NCBI GenBank assembly: GCA_018136815.1
Contig: CM030931.1
Location: 1,529,398 to 1,593,397, forward strand
Origin: Isochrysis galbana
Taxonomy: Eukaryota > Haptophyta > Isochrysidales > Isochrysidaceae
Direction of reading: 5' to 3'
DNA length: 64,000 bases
The notes below the pieces were generated by a model. The model was given only the letters and a program-made list of their open reading frames with translations. It searched no databases and was not told the DNA's origin. Position numbers and translations under genes: made by a program. This document shows, piece after piece, positions 56,315-64,000 of this stretch. Positions within the stretch are counted from its first letter, which is position 1. Each line of letters starts with the position of its first letter.

Positions 56315-57235
56315 CTACTTTTATTTATAAGTAGGGGTCAATGGGGGCCTCGCGCCCCCCTCTCTCCATCGCGGACACCCCCAGGGGTGGGCCCGTACAA
56401 TCAACCACAGCCCCTGCCCTTTGGCAGGGGCTGGGCAATCATCACACTGGCCCAGACCCCTAGTGGGCGCGGGCTGTGATTCGCACTCCCACGCCCTGCG
56501 TGGGCCTGCCCTCGAGCTGACCCCCCCCCTTCCCTGGTCGCCAGGCAGACAGATGCCTCTGGGCGGCTCCCATGGCCAGCGAGGCAAGCGTGGGAGAGGC
56601 AGGGGGGGCCAGGGGCTGAGCCCCAGCCTCCACTGCCCCCTGAGCTGCCCTTGCTGGCCCTCTGGGAGCTCCCAAAGGCCCTCTGAGAGCAGGCCGTGGC
56701 GCGCCGCATGGCGGCGCGCCGCAGGGAGAGGGGTGGAGGAGAATGGAGAGGGGGAGAGGGGGGGATTTGCACCCCCCCCGATGGAGTGCGGTAAGAAACG
56801 GGCCCCGTTTGCGTTAGCAAACGGGCGAAGGGGGGCGGCTGGCGACAGGAGGGGGAGAAGAAGGGAGTGGCTCAAGACGTCCCTGTGGCAGGTATAGGGG
56901 GGCGCAGTCATTTATTTCTTCGAGGACTGCTCGCGGCGCGAGCTGTAAGGGCCGCTCCGCTTCTCGACGAGAGGTCCCTCCCCCCCCCCCCCGGTGTTTT
57001 TTCCCGGAGAGTCGGCCGGCGTCGACCGGTCCGCCTCAATGGGTTTTCCCTCATTTTAACTTGTGGGGAGTTAGAATGGGAGCCGGGGGCATGCGAGGGG
57101 GGAGATTTGGAGGGGTGCATAGGAGTATGTATCTGTGTCAACAGCACGCGCCAAGGTGTACGGGCAGGTGCGCTGAGGGCTGTCGTGTTGGTACCGGGCT
57201 AGTGGGAGTAGTGGTACTAACGCTCAGATGTTTTA
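56315..57235 (+). mobile_element. Full-length non-autonomous retroposon with 19-bp target-site duplication
   Basis: Flanked by perfect direct repeats TAAATGAAAATTCTGAAAC at 56296-56314 and 57236-57254. The insert starts CTACTTTTATTTATAAGTAG (hairpin), then GGGGGCCTCGCGCCCCCC (hairpin), a GC-rich body to about 56880, and a 3' part shared with 48598-49006 ending CTCAGATGTTTTAT. It has no protein-coding capacity that I recognise. A long, non-TTAA duplication and 5'-truncated sibling copies fit LINE-driven target-primed insertion. Confidence 0.8.
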
Positions 57236-57975
57236 TAAATGAAAATTCTGAAACATTGGAAGTGGTCTCAGAGTCTCATGACAAGATGCTACAACGCCCA
57301 TTGCGCACACGGTCACTCACAGGACATGGAATTAAACTAGTTACACTTGCTCGACAGCCCTGCGCTTCTAATCGCTTGCGAACAGACTCCTTGAGAAAGC
57401 CCACCTCACACACCCCATACATGTCCTGAATCTGGGACTCCACAAACGGGGGAAGCTTGCTTCGGTGGCTTCTAACGTCCGGACCAGCCCCTCACGCATC
57501 CCATGCGTGTGCACCACCGCTTCTCCCTGCCGCCCTTCTTGCCCACAAACGCTTCTGCCGTTTGAGGAGCAGTCACTCTCAGGAGGCCTCCCACGTCTGC
57601 CCGTCTGCCTCCAGCAGCCTCCCGCGCAGCCAACCAGCACTCCGCATCATCATCACCAGCACCCCTTTATCTACCGCCGCCTGTGCCGCCCCATCGCCCT
57701 CCAGGTTGTGCACAGAGCACAGCCGCGCCGTGCTGGTCGCCTTCTTGCCGCGCTGCACGCAGGACACATGCAGCGCGGGCGGGGAAGCCCCGGGTAGCCG
57801 CTGCAGCCGCGCCATCACATCTATCCACTCCCTGGGCCTCCATCCCCTACGGATCACCGAACTCCAACGCCCCATACATGGAGCGAGGGCCTGTAGAGGC
57901 GGGCAGGTGGCCAGCCAACGCGCCTGCCACCCGCCGTCTCGCGCCAGAGTTAGAAAACCTTAAGAACCACCTTAA

Positions 57976-58732
57976 ACACCGAGAGAGAGTGAGAGAGGAG
58001 GCGCAGCATACATACAATACTTGACAAGCAAGGCCGACACATCAGACTTTTCCTTGCACTGTCTCCCTTCTCAACCGAGTTCTCTCTCTTTCCCTTCCTG
58101 CTTCCTCTCCCAGTGCCTCTTTGTCTCTTTTCTCCCTTTTCGTCACGCAGGTGTACTTAACTCCTAGGAGTGAGTAAATGACTCGAAGTATGTGAGAACA
58201 CACGTACCCACCACCTCGACCCAGAGCCAACCTTCTCACGGGAATCCAATTTCCCCTCGAAATTCCTCTCCTCCCTCTTCCCCCCCTAGACGAGTGGCGG
58301 TCCTTTCCCTCATTTCTCATCTCAACTCTCACTTGGCGGGGTGGCGCGGAGCAGAGGAAGATAGTTACGTGGAGAGAGAGAGAGAGAGAGAGAGAGCGCC
58401 GAGAGAGATGCTTCTCCCTCCGGACTGCTGCGACGTAACGCAGGTATCCCTCCATAGGTTCGAGTCCTTTATATAGATGTGGGTTTATGTAGATGTGTGC
58501 GGACTGGATTGCCTCGGCCCCTGCGTCTCTCTCCTCCCCTCACCGAGAGCCAGAGCTCCGCCCTCGCGGAGAGAAAGGGAGAGGGAGAGGCAGAGAGAGG
58601 GGGAGAGAGGGAGAGAGGGGGGGAGAGAGACAGGAAGAGAGAGACAGGAAGAGAGAGACAGGGAGAGGGGGGGGGAGGAGGGAGAGAGAGAGGAGCATGG
58701 GGCCAGAGGGTGTCCGTCGCACACGGGCCCCG
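57976..58732. other. CLC upstream region with purine tracts
   Basis: Contains AACTCCTAGGAGTGAGT (58159, palindromic core), a (GA)n run (about 58373-58396) and a long purine stretch (58560-58692) ending just before the first ATG. No separate gene. Confidence 0.5.
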
Positions 58733-60921
58733 ATGCGCTCCCTCGCATCCCTACTGCTCCTTCTCGCCCCGTCCACTCGCGCCCTCCGCTCTCCAATGGT
58801 CTGCACGCCGCTCCTCTCGAAGCCTCAGCTCGGCTGCCGCATGGCACTCTCTGAGGGGAGCGAGCGGCTGGCGGGCGAGCCCAAATTGGCTCAGCACGAC
58901 GACGAGGAGCCTGCCGGCCCACCCCTCTGGGTAGGCAGCTCGGAGGCTCTCGGGGGCTACTCGCTCCGCTCATTCGCCGGACTGCTCAGCGGAGCTGCCC
59001 TTACGGGCGCGCTCACCGGACTGGGCGTCGCGACATTCAAGGCATCCGTCGCAATGCTTGCGGGGACGCTGTACGGCGCGCCCGCCGTTGAGAACGGGAT
59101 GGCGGCCTCCGATGCCGCCGTTCTCCCGTGGTACACCTTCTTCATCCCTGCAGCCGGTGGTCTGGCAGTGGCTGTCCTGCGAGCTGCGTGCGGTCCTGAG
59201 GGTCTGGGTCCTAATTTGGCCGGCCACGTTGCCGAGATGACGAGTGGCAAACAGCCACAGCCTGTGGCCTCAGTCAGCCGTACGGCGGCGGCAGTCGCAA
59301 CACTCGGCTCGGGCTGCAGTCTTGGTCCTGAAGGACCCGCTGTGGAATGGGGCATGTTCACCTCTCGCACAGTCGAGCAACTCCTCGAGGCTCCAGTACT
59401 AGGTGCGAATGCACATAGCTTCGACAGGCGATCGCTGCGCATCCAGCGACTCGACTCTTCGTTCTGCCTAACCATCCTCTCACTCTCAGAGCGGCCTTCC
59501 CATGTGGCCTCTTCTGCATCTGAACAGGTGTTGGCTCTGATGCCGCCCAAAATCTCCGCTTCCGCCGTCAACTTCTCGCAGCTGGAGCTGCCAGCGGTGT
59601 GGCCGCTGGCTTCAATGCGCCCCTTGCCGGCATTGTTTTTGCGCTTGAAGTCGTCTCAGACAACGTTGTTCTCGCCGCAAGACAAGAAGCCAAGTCCGTC
59701 GCTGAGGCCACCGCAGGTGCTGATCCATCCATGGCACGTAGTTCTGCCATTCAGAACGTTGTGGCTGCTGCCTCCGCGGATGCGGAGCTCGACGTCAAGG
59801 GGAAGGCCTCGCTGTCGATGATCACCATCGCCTCCCTCGTCTCCGCCATTGTGGTAAGCAGTGAAGCACTCGCACTGTGGACACCGGATACCACCGCATT
59901 GTGTGCCGAAGAGGCATACGGTCCATTCACTGCTTCCCCTTCTGTCGTTGACATCGCATACACCCCAACCACAGGTAGACGTGACCCTCGGGCAAGAGCT
60001 GGCACTTCGACCTGGCGGCGTGATGCCAACGCCGGAGCTTCAAGAGCTACCTGCCTACTTACTCTTATGCGTTGCCCTCGGCAGTGCCTCGGGTGGGGTC
60101 GCTGTCGGCCTCTCTCGTGCTACGGCTCTAGTGAGGGATCTTTTCGCGGCTGGTGAGGACGGCAATGCTGGCCTCCTTGCGCCAATGCCAGAATGGCTGC
60201 GCCCAGCGGCCGGTGGCTTCTTCTGCGGAGCAATTGGGCTCTTCTTCCCAGAGGTGCGTGAGCTTTCATAGCCGTCTGTCGTCATGCTCAGCCATGTTCA
60301 ACACGGCCCCTTCGTGCTGCTCGCTCTGGCAGGTACTCTTCTTCGGCTACTCCACTCTTGACGCCATTCTTGCGGGTGTCAATGGAGGAGAAATGAGAGG
60401 CGCTGATCCAAAGGTAGCACTTGATGCCATCATGCTCTTGGGAGCTAAGCTTGCTGCTACTTCAATTTGCTTGGGGGCTGGCCTTGTTGGCGGGACCTTC
60501 GCACCCTCACTTTTTTTGGGTGCTGTACTCGGCGTTGCTTTCCACGCGGCCGCCAACTTCGGGCTTGATGCCGCAATCGATTCGTTGGCGCAGGTGAGCG
60601 CAATCAAGCACCTCGTCTCTTGAGTCGTTGACCCGATCTCATCGCTCACCCGGACTCCTTTTCCTTGCATAGTTGGGCTTGAGCGATCTGGCCACATATC
60701 TTCCTCACCTGAGCGTTGCCGACCGAACATCCTTCGCCTCGATCGGCGCCGCCGCAACCCTAGCTGCTGTCTTCCGAGCACCATTGACAGCCTCGTTGCT
60801 CATCTTTGAACTCACTCGCGGTTATGAACTTGTCTTGCCGCTGCTTGCAGCCGCCGGCGTGGGGCCTTTAATTTCAATCACGTTTGATGAAGCAAGAAAG
60901 CGCGACGCCACAAAACGGTGA
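58733..60921 (+). CDS. CLC-type chloride channel/transporter, probably plastid-targeted
   Basis: Moves Cl- (or exchanges it for H+) across a membrane. Five exons: 58733-59402, 59528-59853, 59975-60253, 60333-60593, 60673-60921; 594 residues, phases agree. An ATG at 58697 in the same frame is an alternative; 58733 gives a signal-peptide-like start (MRSLASLLLLLAPSTRALRS), as in secondary-plastid algae. Seen: GLGPNLAGHVAEMTSG (first anion loop), LGSGCSLGPEGPAVEWG (GxEGP box with the gating Glu), LLAAGAASGVAAGFNAPLAGIVFALEVV, LGAGLVGGTFAPSLFLGAVLG, and FASIGAAATLAAVFRAPLTASLLIFELT. The SLGPEGP version is that of cyanobacterial and plant CLC-e/f proteins. No CBS domains follow. A GTGAGT just after the stop could permit an alternative splice. 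Confidence 0.9.
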
Positions 60922-62074
60922 GTTACCATCCAGAAGTCAGTGCACATTATCTAGCGTCGTCTCGTCAAAGCTCCACGGGCTAATTACCTGTCACAACGAC
61001 GTCGGAACGAGCGATGCAGGCTATAGCCCACAGATTCAACAGGCTAATTCAGCTGATAGTCGAGGGCGATTGCTTCTTCCTCGTCTCCACAGCCTCGAGG
61101 CGAAATGAGGCGCAAAACGAGTCAAACGTAATTGTACCGCTTGTTGATTCGAAACGGGTCGATATCAGTTCTACCCATCTCGCCTCACTCTCTCCTTTTC
61201 CCCAAAAGTTTGGGCTATGCTCGAGCATCATCACAGCTGCCCAGCTTGCGCGGCCTTGCTTGTTCTTTCCCAAGATTCATTGCACACTTAAGCATACCGC
61301 TGCTAGCTCTCATCCTTTCGCACCGCGGGCTGCGCTGATTTTTATGTTGCTCGCTCCTCTCAACATGCACGACCATCCACCCGTCCTCCTGCCCTTTTTT
61401 GCAAAAGTGTGATTTCGTGTGTTGTATTGTTAGGATGCTAGTAGTAGTAGAAGTTGGAGTTGGTAGTTGGGGCACTACTAGCTGGTAATATTATTGCGCC
61501 TCGTTACAGCCTCCAAGGGGAGATGGCAAACCAAACCTGATTGCCCCCAGAAGCAGGTAGAGAAACGCGGGGAGATAGCGAATTAAACCTTTTTTGCGAG
61601 GCCCCTGGGAGGAAGAAAGGTGGGGAAACTTCCCTTCTCTTCGAGAGGAAGAGAGAGGGCGCTCCACAACCCTAGATCCTAGGCGTCCACGCGAAGTTTT
61701 TGACCGAGAACGAGAACGAGAGAATTATAACGATAAATACCGAACGAAGAGAAGAGAGAAGCCTAACGAGCGTCGATTCGCGAATGCGACACTCCCACTG
61801 CTAAAACACACAGACAAACACCCACACTTCAAACACATTACTCACAGGAGGATTGGCACCAGGAATAGATTTGCAGACAGCCGAACAAGCATGTGCATGT
61901 GTAGACTATGCCGTTGCCAGCGCGAAGACAGAAAACTCGTGCGGCACCTAGCGTGGTGCCCCACGACAAAAAAACTCGAAACTATAGACGCCATCACCAA
62001 ATACACGCCTTGCCCAAAAAGGTCGCGCACGCAAAAAAACCAGGATAGACTTTTTGCTTACCCCCCGGGCGGAG
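60922..62074. other. Region downstream of CLC, no supported gene
   Basis: Mostly unstructured. A frame at 61594-62091 includes CRLCRCQREDRKLVRHLAWC, a C2HC-like spacing that could be a retroelement remnant, but it has no other support. Confidence 0.45.
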
Positions 62075-62262
62075 GGCGTGGTACCGGATGAAGGCAAGCC
62101 GCCTGAGAATGAGAATGGGTCAGGAGGGCAGGAGGCCATTCTGCCCCTAGAATGCCAGGAGGGTGGGTGGTTCCTCCCCCGTAGCAGGGGAAAGGTGGAG
62201 AGGGGGGGGGGGGGGGGGGTCGTGCCCCTCAATGGGTCAACCAAGTATAAACTAAATTGACG
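62075..62262 (-). repeat. 5' fragment of the hairpin-headed retroposon family (minus orientation)
   Basis: Reversed, it reads TTTAGTTTATACTTGGTTGA, GGGGCACGACCCC, CTCTCCACC, GGGGGAGGAACCACCC, matching 37107-37270 and 43551-43735. Confidence 0.75.
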
Positions 62263-62847
62263 CCGTCGCAACCAACTATTAAGTTAGTTGACGTGCTCCA
62301 CGTTCCAACTTGCCACCTTCAATACATCCAGATGCACACCATCTCGCTCTTGCACGCGACTCGCTGCATATTTCCAACCGTCCATCCAAGGCACATTCGC
62401 CACCTCGCAGCTTCACGTTGGCCCTTGCTTTGTCCAATCACCTCGCGGCTCCCTACGAGCCACCAGCCACACAGCTCATCACCGCACTCACACACAGTGC
62501 CAGACAAAGGGAGCTCAAAAATTAAGTCACCTCTTGTTTGCAGATTGCCATGCCGACGAGGAGCCGTCAAGGACATTCGTACTTCGAATGCACAGTCGGC
62601 CGCCGATGAAAGACTCGAGCCCGGCAAAATGAGCAAAAGGGGAGCACAAGGAGCTTGAGAGGACACTGCAAATGTGCGGAGTTGCAGAAGTCGTTCAGCT
62701 TGCATGTGCTTGCGTCACGGCACTACTTGCACATGCGAGTTGCGACTCGTCCACCAATAAGCGCGGTTTCCAACCCACGACTTGACTCCTTGCAGCAGCA
62801 CTCATGATAGCCGTGAACTTATGATAGCCGTGAACTTGGTGAGAATA
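62263..62847. other. Intergenic beyond the NMD3 3' end
   Basis: The NMD3 minus-strand gene ends at 62848. A 15-base word (TGATAGCCGTGAACT) repeats at about 62806 and 62822. Nothing else supported. Confidence 0.5.
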
Positions 62848-64000
62848 TCAAAAATAGTACTTGACGTCACTGCTAGTGGGTGGTGGTTTAACTGGTTGTG
62901 CCTTGCTGCTTGATGTGTCCTCCGCTGTGCTAGGTTCGCCGATGATGTTCAACCCAGGCTTAAATGCAGCCGTGATGGCGTTGATTTGATCATCAGGTAG
63001 CACGTCGTCGTCGTCGGCACCCAGGGTGAGCTCATCAAGGAGTTCTTCCAGACCGACCTCCGGGAAGTCATCGTCCTCGCCTGCCGCCTCCTCGCTCTCG
63101 CTTTCATCCACCGCTTGTTCCCTCCGCTTCTCATCCAGACGCGTCTGCGCCAGGATTGCCTCCTTATCCTTGTACAAGTTGATTTGCGCGCGCATGCTCG
63201 GGTCCTCCTCAAGGTCTTGCAAGAATTCCTCGAACTCGTGGTCATATTTTGATGTGTCAAGCTTGCGCCCACGCTGCACCGTCCACTCCGACTCGTCCTC
63301 TTCCTTATTGAGGTTGTGCAGCTTCCACGCTCGCCTCCGGGACTTGCGCCGCCGCTCTGAGTACGACTTCTTGATCAGAACCACGTCTGGTAGTTGCGTA
63401 GCCTCGTGATGTGTGACGTCGGTGGGCAGCGGCGATGCGTCTACTGCATAGCCCCACACGTAATCGCCGACACGCAGCACATTACCCAGGTGAGAGAGTG
63501 TGCGAAAGGTGCGATCGTTCACCCCAAATTCGTCGCGTCGCGCCACGGTCACCTCTGCCAGACACAGCGGTGCCTTGTCCCCGCCGCCGTCCGCAAGCGC
63601 GTCATTATGCATACTGCGCTTCTTCCGCCCGCCGCCGCCGCCGCCGACGGAAGCCGCAGCTTTGGGCTGCGCCTCGATTTCGATGTCGAGGACGACGTAT
63701 TCAATCAACATGCTTCGCGTCAAGGCCGCTGTAAACGGCTTCTTCCAAAACGTGAGCGGCAGCAACTCTGCCGTCTTGAGCGTTTTCGGGTCGAGGAGAT
63801 GTACTAAGTTGGAAACCTTGTTGCATATCACGAAGCGCGGCATCTGCCCTACCGTCTGTGCGGTGCCGACAGGCAGCCACAAGGCATCTCCGCGGCATAT
63901 GGGAAGGATCTCCACCGAGTACGTAAACTTGTATCGACCCAGCCCCGTGTGCGTGTCGGTGGAGATGAGCTGCTTCGACGTCTTGTATCTGGTAGGAGCC
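62848..64000 (-). CDS. NMD3: 60S ribosomal export protein NMD3, C-terminal part
   Basis: Adaptor that carries pre-60S ribosomal subunits through nuclear pores with exportin 1. One open frame continues off the right edge; 384 residues are in the window. Family blocks: RYKFTYSVEILPICRGDALWLP, GQMPRFVICNKVSNLVHLLDP, TLKTAELLPLTFWKKPFTA, LIEYVVLDIE, GVNDRTFRTLSHLGNVLRVGDYVWGY, LPDVVLIKKSYSERRRKSRRRAWKLHNL (basic, with the expected Arg/Lys cluster), KYDHEFEEFLQDLEEDPSMRAQINLY and VGLEELLDELTL near the export-signal region. A Gly/Lys insertion (VGGGGGGRKKR) lies in the OB-like part. The N-terminal zinc domain is outside the window. It looks intact. Confidence 0.95.
   Translation of the reverse strand, partial: APTRYKTSKQLISTDTHTGLGRYKFTYSVEILPICRGDALWLPVGTAQTVGQMPRFVICNKVSNLVHLLDPKTLKTAELLPLTFWKKPFTAALTRSMLIEYVVLDIEIEAQPKAAASVGGGGGGRKKRSMHNDALADGGGDKAPLCLAEVTVARRDEFGVNDRTFRTLSHLGNVLRVGDYVWGYAVDASPLPTDVTHHEATQLPDVVLIKKSYSERRRKSRRRAWKLHNLNKEEDESEWTVQRGRKLDTSKYDHEFEEFLQDLEEDPSMRAQINLYKDKEAILAQTRLDEKRREQAVDESESEEAAGEDDDFPEVGLEELLDELTLGADDDDVLPDDQINAITAAFKPGLNIIGEPSTAEDTSSSKAQPVKPPPTSSDVKYYF

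Larger units (their letters stand above)
55365..57975. mobile_element. TTAA-flanked element with 709-bp inverted terminal repeats
   Basis: Arms 55365-56073 and 57267-57975 are equal in length and appear identical as inverted repeats: both translate to the same 110- and 168-residue frames in mirror orientation. Each outer end is TTAA followed by GGTGGTTCTTAAGGTTTTC. TTAA at both ends is the piggyBac-type target duplication, though the terminus is not the usual CCC start. The 1.19-kb centre has GGCGGAGGCGA repeats and a nested retroposon (56315-57235) but no transposase, so the element is non-autonomous. Near-perfect arms suggest recent movement or gene conversion. Confidence 0.7.

Noticed and set aside
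55377..57963. Mirror-image frames of 90-168 residues as two genes
   Set aside because: They are the same sequence in the two inverted-repeat arms and show no recognisable domain.
61594..62091. C2HC-like finger frame
   Set aside because: A single Cys/His cluster in otherwise biased sequence, without gag, RT or other support.
1..64000. CRISPR arrays, bacterial operons, rRNA genes
   Set aside because: No regularly spaced repeats, ribosome-binding patterns or rRNA-like blocks were seen; the intron-bearing genes are eukaryotic.

Overview
This window is nuclear DNA from a eukaryotic microalga, most likely a haptophyte. The genes are split by short GT-AG and occasional GC-AG introns, the DNA is GC-rich with long G/C and (GA)n tracts, membrane proteins carry Ser/Pro (SPPPP) linkers, and one chloride channel has a signal-peptide-like plastid leader. 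The haptophyte call is inference; other GC-rich algae are possible. A 100-N gap at 8086-8185 marks a scaffold join.

Layout. 1-16.9 kb: a minus-strand Ty3/gypsy chromovirus. Read right to left it has a 552-bp repeat (candidate LTR), gag, one in-frame UAG, a Ser/Glu/Pro-rich spacer, a phage-type DNA-cytosine-methyltransferase-like domain, aspartic protease, reverse transcriptase, RNase H, integrase and chromodomain; the 3' end lies left of the window. About 3.84 kb of it is present twice across the N gap and 340 bp is repeated in tandem; both look like assembly artefacts. 17.9-19.8 kb: a 7-TM protein. 20.8-25.0 kb: long-form tRNase Z, head-to-head with a broken DDE transposase gene (25.1-26.0 kb) that runs into a rearranged LINE (26.0-28.9 kb). 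30.1-31.4 kb: HLS1-like GNAT acetyltransferase. 33.2-36.5 kb: SDP1-like patatin triacylglycerol lipase. 38.3-42.4 kb: OSCA/CSC1/TMEM63 channel. 47.6-48.5 kb: coiled-coil hypothetical protein. 50.8-53.9 kb: TM9SF nonaspanin. 55.4-58.0 kb: a TTAA-flanked element with 709-bp inverted repeats and a nested retroposon. 58.7-60.9 kb: CLC chloride channel, probably plastidial. 62.8-64 kb: the C-terminal part of NMD3. The rest is repeat-rich intergenic DNA.

The host genes are unrelated housekeeping, membrane and lipid genes with no operon-like logic. The main novelty is the retrotransposon, which places a methyltransferase domain inside Pol behind a probable UAG readthrough signal, and a retroposon family whose copies can be joined across the window, one of them with a perfect 19-bp target-site duplication.
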